The notes beneath the pieces are model-generated. The model was not told the origin of the DNA, did not search any database, and saw only the letters and a program-made list of their open reading frames with translations. Shown here piece after piece: positions 50,475-63,600 of a DNA stretch of 64,000 nucleotides (its first letter is position 1; each line of letters starts with the position of its first letter). Both the position numbers and the translations under genes were made by a program. This DNA is from Anthracocystis setariae (lineage: Eukaryota > Basidiomycota > Ustilaginomycetes > Ustilaginales > Ustilaginaceae), in contig CAKMXJ010000022.1 of the NCBI GenBank assembly GCA_928724745.1, positions 124,001 through 188,000 of the forward strand, read 5' to 3'.

Positions 50475-51225
50475 CGCTTCTAGGTTTCCGAAGTGAGAGA
50501 GTGCAGAAACGAGCGGTTGTTGTAGTGCGTGGATAGCGTGTCAGTGAGCAAGGTCGGAGCTTCTCAGCTTTGCTTCGTCAAAATCGGAGGTGATCCGGAT
50601 GCGAGGGCGGGTATCAATGCGGTGATTTGTATGAATGCAGCCAGCGCGATGGCCGTCGAGTGTAAATGCAGCAGGTGGGCAACGATGATCCGGGCTGTGC
50701 AGCCTACTGTAAAGTGACCAGCCGAGATGCGATTCAAGAGGATTGGGATCGGAGCAAAAGTGTGAATGCTGGGTATCGATGGGGGTCGGATGATCCGATG
50801 GAGTGTCACCAAGACAAGTGGCTGTGGATGGAGGGAGTCGGCAGCACAGTGTCGCAAATGCTGCGAGTGATGCAAGAGGAACGAATGCCGACAACGGTCA
50901 AGGCATACAATGTCGAGTTAGTACTGTCCAACGTACGACGTGACGGACGTATTGGCAAAATCGGCGAAGGTGGTGGTGGTGGTGTTCGTGATGCTGGCGG
51001 AGGTGGTAGAGACGGTCGAGGCAGAGCGATAGCGTGGTTGTTTGCTACGGTCGGATTGCTAATGTTGCGATGTGATGCGTATGACTGGTTGTGGCTGCGC
51101 ATCCAGATGAGTTGCTTTGAATGTCTCAGTGCTGTGGAGGGGAGGCTTTGGCGTTTGGCGCGTGTGTTGCTGTGCTGCGCATCCAGCGAAAGGGGGTTTT
51201 GGCTGCACAACTCGAACGGAATTAC

Positions 51226-51264
<39 letters not shown>

Positions 51265-52475
51265 CAGTCAGTAGTTACTGTGCTGTAGCGCAGAGTAGAC
51301 CGGAGCAAAAAAAGGGGCGTCAGAGGCGCAGGGGCAAGGTGGGCGAGGCGCTCTTTTGCGTCAAAGGCCAAGCCATCCAGACAGCCAGCCAACCAGTTCC
51401 GTCCAGCAAATCAAGCCCACAAGCCAGGCCGGTCAAGCCTAGCCTAGCCAAGCCGAGCCGAGCCGCGCCGCTCCGCGAACCTCGATGCCTGGTGCTTGCT
51501 GTTGGGACACTGTTCTGTTTCAGATTCAAATGCTCTTTCAGCAGCGTCAACCTTATATTGCTATCACCATCTTTACAGTTCCCTTCAGCCGAGCGCACTG
51601 GCAGATGTTGCTGGGACGGGCTCAGATACAGATAGGGAGCAATTCAGTTCAATAACTGCATGCTTCGTTGGTGTGTTGGAGCATTTCTACATTTTATCGC
51701 CGTCTTTTCCCAAGCGAGGTGTTCAAGGCTGTGTGTGTGGTATTTTTTTCCCCTTCGCTTCGCCTATCCTCGCCTTGCCGCACTGCATGACATCTGTGTG
51801 CCAGGATGTCTGTCTCGGATTCTCTGTGTTTCAAGATATTGGAGGAGACACTCACACGCGCGCGCGTGTTGCTCTACTCTGGTTGCACCAGCGTGCTTCG
51901 CCATACGTACAAGAAGAGCCCAACAGGCAACAACACGACCGCACAGAACAGTACCGCATTACATCTCTTCTAACGCCGACCGACTGGCAGCAAGCATTGC
52001 ACTTGCATAAGCTGGTTCGGACCCAACTACCGTGGATGCCAACTCCGAATCCGATGGCAGGCGCGATGGACAGCCGGAATTGTGGTTGGAATGATCTGTG
52101 AGCGGCGCGGCGCTTAGGGTCGCCAAACGAAGTCAAGGGGTAACTTGCATGCCCGAATCCATGGCCGGCTTCATGCAATTCTCAGCTACAGTACAGCTAC
52201 AGTAGTGGACAGAGTGCAGTACGGTAATGTGTACAGTACTGTAGTGGTGTTTTGCTCTGGCGGCAATCAGAAACTGGAAAAAGAAAAAGGAAAAATAGAG
52301 GAGGATACAGCACGGTAAGATACGCTGCGCAACGGCGATCGGTGCCAACGATAATTTGCAGCCCAGCGCAATTACCCCTGGAATCCGATCGGATTTTACA
52401 TCTTGCATCCATCGACGGTATCATGTCGTCACCAAACTGCCACCGGTCAAATATGGTGGTCTGCAGATCATCCAC

Positions 52476-52531
<56 letters not shown>

Positions 52532-53363
52532 CATCTACTCTCTGTATGTGCTGAATTGTACTGTAGCATGGCGATTCTTTCAACTCAAGTTGCCCGTTAA
52601 GAGACTTTAGACGCGACAGGTAAACAGATGCCGAAGGTCATGCTTGCATTCAGGGTCTCCGAAGGGAGCCTCGCTCCCACCTTCCTTGGAGGTTCAGGGT
52701 AGGAACCCACCTTGGCTCTGAGGATGGGTCCAGAATTGAGAAAGGCTGATCATCGCGAAATCGGGTGAATCGCCGACAAAGAATGCAGATCGGCAGAGCG
52801 TATCGCTCCAACAGACAAGTCGTATCGCCGAGAGAATTCAGCCCAAAAGCAAGCTTTTTACGAGTTTCGCACTTGTACGGCTTTCGGTCACTCTGTATGA
52901 TTGATGTACTGTAATCGTGTGTGGCTGCCTGATTCGCTGGTGTGCCCTGGTGTGCCTGTCTTCGGTGTGTTACTCCGCCCGAGACACGCTCTGCTTGCGC
53001 ATTTTCGACGTCCGGAATCCAATTCTTCCTGAATCCCCACAAAATATTCGTCGGCACCGCAAGCGGATCTCCGGCCTAAACGGCTGGTTCTAGTTAGGAC
53101 CGATTGGTGTTCCAAGTGTTGGTTGCGCAACACCGACTAACTCTGCTCTGCTCGCCTCCAACAGCTTCGTACAAGTAAAAGGCGCTTACTCGTTCCGGTA
53201 ATAGAGTGCTCGCATCTCCTCAACGATCGAACGTCTTCAAGCACCACGGTACAGAAGAGAGTGGCCTCAAATTGGATCCACAGCAACGAGCACCATCAGC
53301 GCCACTCGGTCATTGGGAAGCGGTAAAGGTAAAGAGAAGGTCCAATCGGCAAGAGAGCCCAAC
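50475..53363. other. Long divergent intergenic region
   Basis: About 2.9 kb between the kinase and the OAC1-like carrier. It contains poly-A at 51227-51262, (CGAGC)-like repeats near 51440-51470, a (TAG)n tract at about 52478-52532 and a cluster of ACAGT-type motifs at 52187-52243. Several open frames of 80-200 codons occur, but they have the composition of random sequence and no motif. No RNA gene was recognised. Confidence 0.5.
52478..52532. repeat. TAG/GTA trinucleotide microsatellite
   Basis: About 18 uninterrupted AGT/TAG units. On the opposite strand it reads as ACT/CTA. Confidence 0.92.
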
Positions 53364-54479
53364 ATGTCTTCCACAAACGCAGCAGCTGGCTCATCAGCCA
53401 AGCCTGTCAAGATCTCGACTGCAGAGGGCTTCGTCACAGGGGCATTGGCTGCCATGACAGCCGTCACTGTCACCAACCCGATGGAAGTGTGCAAAACGCG
53501 CATGCAACTTCAGGGTGAACTTATGTCGGCAGCACCGCGTGTGCTCAGTGGGCAAGCGGGGTCAGCAGCGCCTCAAGCAGGTGCCCAAGCCGCCGTAGGA
53601 GCAAGGCTCTACAAGTCGTCGCTCGACTGCTTCACAAAGACGCTCAAATCCGAAGGCATTAAGGGTGTTCAAAGAGGTATCGGTGCAGCCTACGTCTACC
53701 AGGTGTTGCTCAACGGCAGTCGTCTTGGTTTCTACGAGCCGTTCCGCAAGGCCATCAACCGTGCAGCGGGCAAGCGACCTGAAGAGCAGTGGGCAGCGGG
53801 TGCATTCGCGGCAGGTGCCTCGAGTGGTTGTGTCGGTGCTATTCTCGGCAATCCTCTCTTCTTGGTCAAGGCTCGAATCCAAGCTTACAGTCCTCACTTT
53901 GTGATTGGCAAGGCATCGCACGACTACAAGAGCACCATTGATGGCTTGACCAAGATTGTCCAGAGCGAAGGCGTTCGTGGTCTGGTTCGTGGTATCGACG
54001 CTGCCGTGTTGCGAACTGCGATGGGAAGTACAGTACAGCTGCCAGCGTACAACTGGTTCAAGGGCTACCTGACCAACATGGACGTCGATGCCAATCCATA
54101 CAACCCGCTCAAGTACCTGGCCAACAAACCCAACTCGTTCTTCACATACTTGGCGTCGTCGATCTTCAGCGGTCTCTGCGTATGTGCGGTGATGCAGCCA
54201 GCGGATACAGCATTGACGCGAATGTACAACCAGCCAGTCCGAATCGACGAGCGCGGACGCAGCGTTGGCACGCTTTACCGCAACCCCTTCCACTGTCTCT
54301 ACCTCACTGCCAAGGCGGAAGGTGTGTTGGGCTGGTACAAGGGGACGACGGCGCACTTGTTCCGAATTGCCCCTCACACGGTGTTGACGTTGGTCGTCAA
54401 CGAGGCTTATCTGCGATGGTACACCAACTTCAAGGCTGGACGCTCGTTGCTCGATACACCTGCCGTCAAGACCGTGTGA
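53364..54479 (+). CDS. OAC1: Mitochondrial carrier, oxaloacetate/sulfate type (OAC1-like)
   Basis: Intronless, 371 residues from the ATG at 53364; the frame extends upstream without an ATG. Three Solcar repeats are present, with PMEVCKTR after helix 1, PLFLVKAR after helix 3 and PADTALTR after helix 5. PLFLVKAR, together with AAYVYQVLLNGSRLGFYEP and RGIDAAVLRTAMGSTVQLPAYN, is typical of the Oac1 group, which moves oxaloacetate, sulfate and, in yeast, isopropylmalate across the inner membrane. A loop of about 30 residues rich in Ala and Gly (about 55-85) is inserted between helices 1 and 2. The third repeat has lost the acidic-to-basic spacing in part: TR replaces the usual K/R after xx. Confidence 0.88.
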   Translation: MSSTNAAAGSSAKPVKISTAEGFVTGALAAMTAVTVTNPMEVCKTRMQLQGELMSAAPRVLSGQAGSAAPQAGAQAAVGARLYKSSLDCFTKTLKSEGIKGVQRGIGAAYVYQVLLNGSRLGFYEPFRKAINRAAGKRPEEQWAAGAFAAGASSGCVGAILGNPLFLVKARIQAYSPHFVIGKASHDYKSTIDGLTKIVQSEGVRGLVRGIDAAVLRTAMGSTVQLPAYNWFKGYLTNMDVDANPYNPLKYLANKPNSFFTYLASSIFSGLCVCAVMQPADTALTRMYNQPVRIDERGRSVGTLYRNPFHCLYLTAKAEGVLGWYKGTTAHLFRIAPHTVLTLVVNEAYLRWYTNFKAGRSLLDTPAVKTV

Positions 54480-55603
54480 AGAAGTACAAAACGGTCCAAG
54501 TTGGTCGCCAGAGTCGAAGGTATGCGGCGTTCAAGGATTGACAGAGCAGAAAAACGGGATCGATCCTTGGATTCAGCAAACAGCGCCCACCTCAGCATTA
54601 GATTGACGTATCAGAACATATAGAAGCAATTGGAAGTTGCCACAGTAGACCGCGTGACATCCCGTGCAAGAGCGCCAGATGGCAAAAGTATCGAGGAAGC
54701 ATCGGCACAGACGAGGCAATCTGATCCGCACAGAGACGGATATCAAGGCAGGATGTTGTGCCCGTGGACCTGATTGAATTTTTGGGTTATAGCTGTTAGA
54801 TCCCTATGTCTGCGTTGAATATGGGGCTTTGTGGTAAGGTCCGACTCCTTCAACGCCACGTCAGCCAGATTTGCAAGACGTGCGCTTTCGTGGGACTTTG
54901 ACCAAGGTGTTGGAGGAATGTGCCTGGCAGCCGGCTGAATTGCAAAGAACATGAGTTTGACAGCGGCGATCATCGACGCGAAGTTTGACTGGACAGTCCA
55001 GCATGCCAAGCCTTTGGACATCTGACGGGTCGCTCGTGTTTGTCTACGAGGCACGCGAGGCAACACTCCAGCATGAGATCAAGTACTGTACGATTACCAA
55101 GGGACGATGTCGTGACCGAGCAAGCGGCTTGGACCGTCACTGGAAAGGCCTGTTGTAGCGACATGGATGATGTTTCAGCATACAGGAGAGAAAGTGGGGA
55201 GGGTGCTGTATCGGGAGAGCGGGATCAGCCAAGTCCGAGACGTGGAGTTCCGCGGTCTGTCTGTCGGCCTGTCTTCCAAGTCACCCTGCATCCCGAGAAT
55301 GTCGGTTACACTACAGCTACAGTATCCTCAAAAATGAAAATTATTATATTCCTGCAACAGCCAGCACACAGTACTGTGCAGTACAGTAGTCAACTGAAGA
55401 GAGTGGTACCCGCGTCGATGAATTTTCAAAGCCAGTCGAGCCCCTCCGTTAGCGCCGTCGCTTCCTTGCTTGCTGCTTGGTTCGTCTGTGTCCTTGCGTC
55501 AGACATGCAGTGAAGCCTCCATATTCATTCATACCAGAAGAACGACACTTTTGAAACAACGATGGACCATTCAGGCAGAGATAGGCTGCTCCTTGTACAT
55601 CTT

Positions 55604-55646
<43 letters not shown>

Positions 55647-56622
55647 TTCAATATTGTATTGACCGACCAAAACCGGAGCGTTGGCTTCGTGAGTGAGTGG
55701 GTCAGTGAGTGGGCGATGGTGTGTGTAGAAGTGAGTGAAGCGGTGGTGGGAGCGGGGCTATGCTCAAGTGGTTTGATGCGTGGTTTCAGCTGCGGCGTCA
55801 GGGCCGGAAAATTTCATGGGAGAAGGGGGAAAAAAAATAAAAAAAGACGAATTGGGCCATAAACACACATTTATTAAATCTACGTGGAGCGAGCGGGAGG
55901 GCAAGCCAGCCAGCCAGCCAGCGAGCGAGCACTGGCCACCGTCAAAAGCAAAGAAGCCGTCGTTTTCAGACTTTCGCCAAATGCAGCGGCAGCAGCAGCC
56001 TTAGCACAGGGACATTTTGCAAATGCAGCAAAGTATTGTCGGTCGGTCGGTCTTGACTTCATTATTGTCGGCCTCGTGCCTCTCGGATCTTCTCGGTGTG
56101 TTGAGTCTCGCATTGCGCCCGGCCTCCTTCCTCCTCCTCCTCCACCATCACCATCAGCATACCACGTTGCGGCTGTACTGTCTTCTCGGCGAAACAGCCG
56201 TCCGTATCCAACACGCGCTTGTCCTAAGCCTTTCCGTCACTCTACCACTCGCCAGCTTCCGCTTTGCACGCCGGCCTCTCTCTCTCTCTCTCTTTTTCTC
56301 TTCCCCAGCTCTCAGCTATATATGTAAGTGTCCTTCTTCCCTTTGGATGTCCCCCACCTCCAATCACCCCTTGTCCAACAATCTTGCGCAGCATCCTTTG
56401 CATCAAGTCTGCCAGCCAAGCCTACCTCTGCCAGCATCTCTCCGTCGGCAGCGCTTGCCAGTCTGGTCAAAACTAGGATCCTGCAAAACCACACATCGCT
56501 CCAACCGACAGTAGCTTTATCTGCTCGCACAAACTAGCTACGCTCGTCCACTCCCTGGCAGGACTCAATCTCTCTTGTGAAAAGCACTTTTTTGGCTGAC
56601 TCTTGAACTCATCCCGCAAAAC
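54480..56622. other. Intergenic region between OAC1 and SURF4/ERV29 genes
   Basis: About 2.1 kb. It contains (GA)n at 55600-55643, AGCCAGCC-like units near 55900-55930, a (CT)n run at about 56276-56292 followed by TATATAT at 56311, and ACAGT-type motifs at 55080-55090 and 55305-55390. No gene is supported. Confidence 0.5.
55600..55643. repeat. GA dinucleotide microsatellite
   Basis: About 21 tandem GA units. Confidence 0.92.
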
Positions 56623-57781
56623 ATGGCGACTCGCCTGGCGTTCAATACAAACGAACCATCTTCGTCTTTCTCTCGATCCCATACTGCATCCGCTAATTTC
56701 ACACGTTCCCACGCAAACGTAGCAAGTCCGTTCTCGTCCACCATGGCCTCCTACGGATCCTCTCCATACGCTGCCACCAGCTCCAGCTCGCAAGGCGACT
56801 CGCCACTCGACAAAGTGCGCGAATACACCTCCAAGGTCGAGAATCTCATCGACCAGTACACTCAGCCCATCAAGCCGCATCTTCCGGCGCTCGGTCGATT
56901 CCTCATTGTCGTCACTTTCCTCGAAGATGCTCTGCGTATCTTGACGCAGTGGTCCGATCAAAAGTACTACCTTCAGCGTCACCGTGGATTCCCGTGGGGT
57001 ATCAGCCACCTCTTCCTCCTCGCCAATGTTGTTGTAAGTGTCTCCAAAGTCACAAGGCGGCCCGAAAGGGCGGTATAGATCAGAGATGGCGAACTGTTTT
57101 TGCTGACACCTTGTGACGTTCTTGTATGATTCTGCTGCCAACTCTCGTTCCGTACGATGCCGCTTCGCTCACTGCACCACATCCGCGCGTCTCCAGGTCA
57201 TGTGTGCCGCCTCTGCTGCCGTGATTATGCGCAAATACCCCGAGATCTCGGTCGGTGCATTGTTCGGTGTTGTCGTCGTCCAGGGATTCGGTTACGGTCT
57301 GATCTTTGATCTCAACTTCTTCCTGCGAAACCTCTCGGTGGTTGGTGGCCTGCTCATGGTTCTCTCGGACAGCCTCGCGGTCAAGAAAAACATTTTTGCT
57401 GGTCTGCCAAGCCTCAGCGAGACTGACCGCAAGATCTACTTCCAGCTCGCCGGTCGCGTTCTGCTCATCTTCCTGTTCATCGGCTTTATCATCCAGGGCG
57501 AGTGGACTTTGGCTCGTGTCATTGTCTCGATCCTTGGTCTGGGAGCCTGCGTCATGGTGGTGGTGGGATTCAAGGCTCGCTGGAGCGCCAGTTTCCTCGT
57601 CTTGATTTTGAGCGTGTTCAACCTGTTTGTCAACAACTTCTGGACGGTTCACTCGGCTCACCCTTCGCGCGACTTTTTGCGATACGACTTCTTCCAGACG
57701 CTCTCGATCGTCGGTGGTCTGTTGCTGCTTGTCAACATGGGTCCAGGTGGTCTTTCGGTCGATGAGCGCAAGAAGGCTTGA
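56623..57781 (+). CDS. ERV29: SURF4/ERV29-family cargo receptor
   Basis: Exons 56623-57033 and 57197-57781 with a 163-nt intron (donor GTAAGT, acceptor CTCCAG, phase 0); the predicted protein has 331 residues. The join gives LLANVVVMCAASAAVIMRKY, completing a membrane helix. A disordered N-terminus (1-65) is followed by the family start KVENLIDQYTQPIKPHLPALGRFL and then six to seven hydrophobic helices. Conserved SURF4 sequence includes FLEDALRILTQW, SDQKYYLQ, and FWTVHSAHPSRDFLRYDFFQTLS followed by GGLLLLVNMGPGG. The C-terminus DERKKA is basic, close to but not a perfect KKxx retrieval signal. Erv29 collects soluble secretory cargo into COPII vesicles leaving the ER. Confidence 0.93.
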
Positions 57782-60631
57782 TTTTGCGCACGTGGGGCTA
57801 GGGTTTCATGCTGCTCAAAAGCAAAGCAAGGCATCGATAGGACAGATGCATTCTTGGCGGGCAGCGCGCCGACGTTGCTTTTTATCCAATCTCGGCTCGG
57901 CTCTGCGCTTGCCTGGTGTCCTCTGACTCTTTTCCCAGGCTTGATACGATACAATTTGTTCATCAAGCTCAGCTCTCGTTTTTGATCCTCAGCTTGCAAT
58001 GTAGCGCTGATCTGCACAATTGTGGCTTCATCGCGTAGGTGTTTGTCGCTCTGGTTTGAGACTGGCATTTCGCATTTGTGAGAAGGATTTGTGTAGATGA
58101 GTCTTGTCGGTTGGAAGAAGATGGTTGGGGTCTACTCTCGTGCGAGTGATGGTGTCGATTTTCTGGACCCCCTTTTTTGGGTCGATTTTTTTCTGGACGG
58201 AGACGTCAAATTAATTATTTTTGGCAACGAGGGGGTTATGGCATGCCACGATTTTTTTTTTAGGCTGGTTGCTACCATTTTGGCATTCATCGACTTCGGC
58301 TACTGTGCTGTACAATGCCGGTTGGAGTTGCAGGTACCTTTGGCAGCGTGAGGTACGGACTCTTTCAATGCTGGTGGTGGATGGAAGCTTTGCAGCGACC
58401 GTGAAGCGTTGAGAACTCTGTCGATGGGCGAAGTTGGAGCTCTCGCAAACGTTACCAAGTGTGTAGGTGACCCCATCTCTCGAAGCTATTGATTATGAGT
58501 TGGAAACCTGTCGCTACTCTGCTGATCTCTCGTCTGTTCTTCAGACCTCAAGAATGGTGTGGAAGTTCTCAGAAGTCAACCGCAGCGCCCCCTGTTTTTT
58601 TTTTTTTTTTGGCTCGTTCGATCCATCGGTTTGTACACCGGGAGAGGGTACCTCATGACGAGGCGAAACAGTCAAAGCATGCATGCAGGTATGCAGCCAT
58701 TCCAAGTGGCGTGTGTGTGTGTGTTTCGATCGTAGCAGACACCTATTCAAAGGGGCTTTCTCAGCAACAGCGTTGTCGGATATCATGGCCAGCCGAGTCC
58801 AAAAGGCAAGGCTCTCTATCTAGACATGCTCAGCGTTATAGGGTCCATCATTCAAAGCCAAGCCTCGTTTGTTTTGGCTCACTCAAACTTGCTTTTTGGG
58901 CTCACTCTCGGCTTGGGGAAGATTTCCGATCGCGGACAACGTGTGGCTTGAGTCCAGCCCAGTCAGCCAGCCGAGATGGCATGGCCTGGATCAAGCCTCC
59001 TAAAACAATGTCGATGAGGTCGACGTCGTCGCAAAAGAAGAGGGGGGAGAGTGGTCCATGTAAGTTGCTAACCACTGTGTCGATGCATGATGAGACACCT
59101 CTCTTTTTTTTGTGGATGACTGATGTGGGGAAGAGTGAGGCTACTTGGGCAGTGCAGTGTCCAGTTCAGAACAGAACAACGGAGAAGCGATTTGGTCTGG
59201 CTCTCTCTTCTGGCTGCACACTAATTTCGTCCGTCGTTTTCCAGAGCAACAGAGCGAGCCTTCTTGAGCCTTCCAGAGGGTCAGAGACAGGCGCAATTTT
59301 GGAAATTGGACAGCACAGCCTAGACTTTTTTTTTTTTTTTTCGGTGGATTTCGATGCAACTCGAGCTCGTGCGTGTGCGTGTGTGCAGGGTCCTCGTCTG
59401 TGACGCTCGACTTTTTTTTTTGTTTTGTTTTACGGTCGTTATTCTTATCCTGCTGCATCATTTTCTTTATTTGGCTCAATGTTGGCACCGCCTCCGCCAG
59501 CCAACACAGCCAGAGGTTGAGAAAAAGACACACATACAGAGAGAGGAGCCACAGGAAAAAAAAAGCATCGGAATAGAATCAACAAACAGAGCACATGTCA
59601 TGGGAACGTCTAGGCTTAGGAGCGTCGGCCATCTTGACGTGACAAGCTGTGCAGATTCAAAAAGATGCCAAGCATGGTGGGTGGATGATGCGAATCGAAA
59701 GCGAGCGAAACAACAGCGTCTGCCTGCCCAACGTAAACGAGTACAGTGTCGGTTCGCGCCGCTTCGATTCTGCGTGCCTTGGCCAACACCTGCTTGCCTA
59801 GGTTGTTTGGTTGCATGTGGCTTGGTTTGCCTCGTTGCTGAGCTTGATTTGTCCACGACTCGCAAACTGCATCATTGCATGCAGGTATGCGCACCGCACA
59901 CTGGTACTGGACCTGTCCTGAAAGCGCGAGAGAATCACTCTTCTGCAACAACGACAACAGCAAGTCGGATCGGAAATGGGCGAGGTGGTGGGCAAACCTT
60001 CCTCGTGCTGTTTCCAACCAGAGAAAGAAGAGACATGTGAGAGCCAAGCAAAGAGTATAACTACCAAGCGCTCTTCTGCACGGCTTGCCTCCACTTTGAC
60101 CTCCCTCTTCCCAACCCCGCGATTATTTCTTATCTGCTGCAGCTCAGACTCACCTCGCAGCTACTGCAACCTACAGTACAGTATACAGTATACTCTAAGT
60201 GCCAGCCTCTCTCACTCATCAGCTACGCCAATTCACGCCAAGTCACATCATCATATTTTTCCAAGAGTTTCGACTTCACCTCTCTCTCTCTCTCTCTCAG
60301 TCACTCACTCAGCCGAAGCTGATCCTCTCCCTCTCTCTCTCTGACCACCGCCCATTTATCGCCCACTTTTCAGTAGTCAGCTTGTGCTTGTAGGCAGTGC
60401 CAAGCAGAGCTCAAAAAGCAAGTTCGACATAGCATCCCGGTCCTTCATTTGTCCCGTCCCTCTGTCTACCACTTTCGGCTTCTGTCTTTGCTGTCCTTGA
60501 TCGAGGTTGTACGTCAAACTTAGCCTGGAGCCTCTACCATTGCGACCACCATCACACTTCCGCACTTACCACCGCCGGCAGACTTCATCCAGCAAACACA
60601 TTCGAGCTAGGACGAGGAAAGGTCGTCAACC
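57782..60631. other. Long intergenic region upstream of the Ser-rich gene
   Basis: About 2.85 kb. T-runs of 8-17 bases occur at about 58249, 58592, 59102, 59327 and 59411. CT-rich runs (60281-60298 and 60330-60343) lie in the probable leader of the next gene, and ACAGT-type motifs at 60171-60194. No gene is supported. The length is large for this window and would allow a missed small gene or a long non-coding leader. Confidence 0.45.
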
Positions 60632-63600
60632 ATGGCCGTCCCTCTTCCCCTTCCTGCCCAACAACAGACAAATCGAGCCGTCGTGCACGGTCCTTCATCC
60701 ATGTCGGCTGCCAACTTCGGCCTTTACTCTCCCCTCTCTTCCTCTGTCAACATGGCCTCGCAGTACGGAAGCAGCTGTGCGCTCACCATACTCAAAGGCG
60801 ATGTAGACCATCCCATCCAACCACATGCACCCATTCATCAAAAACACGATGCTTCGACAGGGTCCAACCGACCCCAACACCAATCTCGCTTCGCCACCTC
60901 CTTTGCCAACCTACGCTCAGCGTCCAAGAACGCCTCATCTGGCTTCGACTCGAGCGTCAATGTCCATGCCATCTCGGATGCCGGTGTCTTGCTACCCTTC
61001 TTGGACCGACCCAGTGAAGTCAAGGAGCTCCTCTTCGAGACCAAGGCCAATGAGGCACTCAGGTACCGACTCTGCCGCGTCTTCGGTGGCGATCCCCAAC
61101 GGCCGACACATCGCGGCTTGGATGAGCGATGGGATGAGATGCTTGAACTCCTGATCGAGCTCGACCGACCCTTGCTCGATGACGAGGACTGGCTCGTCCG
61201 TCTCGAGTCGCTCGTCATGGAACGCTCTCCTGAGCTCTGGGCCCAACTCGCACGCTGCTTGGGCGCCGAAGCTCTCACGTTGCGTCCTGCCGCTGGTCAA
61301 CCTACTTCTTCTCGCTTTGACAGTTGGGCTTTGCCCTCCGCAAGACACGTCAATGTCGGCCATCTCGACGATAGTCCTCTTTCGCCGCCTTCCACCAGCT
61401 CCAGCGAAGATGGAGACGCCAGAATCACGGATCGATCCATGTCGATCAGCGTCGAGCCTCTTGAGGCCCTTCCACAATCTTACTCGGAGCAGCCAGCTGC
61501 CAAGATGCACAAATCAACAATGCGCGAGTCGGTTTCGCCTGCCTCTTCGCCTATCAGCCTTGCACCCGAACCTGCAAGTCGTCGATCCAGCGGCCAGGCT
61601 TCGCCAGCCGACATCTTCGCATCGTCGATGGGTGGCGAAGACTCCGCCTTCCCCGCTTCGCTTGAAGACATCATGGAAGAGCCAAGCTCGTCCGCAGCGG
61701 CACAACGTTCCATTCCACGCAGGACGCGATCCCATTCAGGAAAGTTTGCAGGTCTACGAATCTCGGCCATGACCAGTTCCAGTCCTGTTTCCAGCAGCCT
61801 CGGTGCTTCCATCAGGAGGGACAGTTCCAGCTCACCTTTGCCTACTGGCACTATGTCGCCGGCGGGTCTCGCATCCAGCCCTGAACAATCGCCAAACTGC
61901 ACCTCCTCCACTTCTTTCTCCAAGCATCGCCGCCTCAGCGTCCTCGTGAAGCAGAACAATTCAACCGACACCCACTTGCACCACGATCACGACAGTTCCC
62001 AAGGCGCAGAGGCTTCGCCAAAACTTGCCTCCTTGCGACGTCAGCGGGGCGTCAGCGAGGCTGCTCAGAGTCTCAGCAGCTACAGCTTCCCATCGCAGCC
62101 TCGTCGTCGTGCTCAAAGCTTTGCCCGTTCCTTTGCAGAGCTCAAGTCTCCTACCGAACATCTCGAGCATCTGAGGGCTGAGAATGCCAAAGCTGAAGCC
62201 GACAGGCTTACCGAGAATACTCGTCGGATGAACTTGAGAGATGCTCCCTGTGGCGCTGCTACTTCCGCGCCCCCTGCTTCCGGTGGTGGTCTCGGTCTGC
62301 ACCGTGACAGCGGTAGCTCTTCTGGCCTGCTTGACCCGGCTTCTGCTCTAGGTGCCAAGGTCAGGAGGGCTTCTGTCGGTCGCAAGCTCTCTGCTAGTAA
62401 GGGTGAAGGTAGTAGCACCGGCTCGACCTCCCCTTCTCTTCCTGGACTCCTCCCAGATGGTCGCACTCGCCATCCCTCTGGCAGCTTCGGATCGCGCGAC
62501 CTTTCCGAGTCGATTGCAGCTTTCCGTGCTACGATGGGTCTGTCGATCTCACCCGCTCCCAGCGAGAACAACTTTTCCGAAGCCGGTGCTTCCGAGACGG
62601 GTTCGGCTACTCGCAAGCGAAAAGGTTCGGGAGGCGCTGAACTTCCCAAGCCCACCTCCAGGACGGCGAACACGGCTGAAGCCAAGATTTCGCGCAAGGG
62701 TTCGCCGCCCACCACAAGCAGCGACAAGCAGGCTCAGGAACAATTCGAGCAGCCCAAGCATATGCAAGAGATCCAAAGTCGCCAGAAAGCCGCCGGTGCT
62801 ACGGGTAGTGGATTGGCGCTTGGTGGCGGATTCTCGCTCGCCAAGTCGGGCGCCAATTTCCGTCGACAGAGCCACGAAGGCACGCCAACTTCACCAACTG
62901 CTTGGAAGTCTAACTTCAGTCGACGCGAAGGTATCCGCACACGTGCTGAGCCTTACTCATTCCGCTCGCCTCCTGCTGTACAGCGCAGGCCTGGAGGCTT
63001 TGCCTCGCTTGCGCAAGAATACGAGAAGGCTAGGCACGGCAGGCGGGCCAGCGAAAGCGTCTTCTCCATCAGCAGCAACGCACTGCAGAGCTCCCCTTCT
63101 AGCAGCATAGCCAGCCTCGATGCACCCGATGAGGCAATGAGTCCTGCGCATCGTCTGACATCTGACGATTCGGTTCCGCACCTCTCCCTCACTTCGGACG
63201 CTGGCGACAGCAAACCGCTCAAAAGCGCCGCTACCCCCGGCGATCCCACTCCAACGGCTGGTCCCAAAGATGGCATCACTCCTCGCCCTTCGTTCAGTCG
63301 TCTCGCCAGTGGATCGCAAGGCTATCCCTTCCCTAATCTCCTCCATCGCATGACCGGCGCTCAGGATTCAGAGTCGCCATCCAGCGGCCCCGCTACTCCG
63401 CTGTCTCCCCTCCATACCTGTCGGACGCGCTTGAGTCCCTCGCCCAACATCAGCGGAACTCCAAGCGGCAGCAACAGTCCGAGGTCGCCCAGCATTGTTT
63501 TCCCCATCTCGCCCAGTCCAAGCATTTCGCGCGCCAAAGAGTTTCAGAAGGCGGTGTACACGCTTCCCTGCCAACAAGCGTTTGGGCAGATCAAGCAGGT

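Noticed and set aside
52478..52532. CRISPR-like regular repetition
   Set aside because: It is a plain trinucleotide microsatellite without spacers, in a eukaryotic genome.
53313..53363. Upstream extension of the OAC1-like carrier
   Set aside because: It begins at a TTG, and the first ATG is at 53364.
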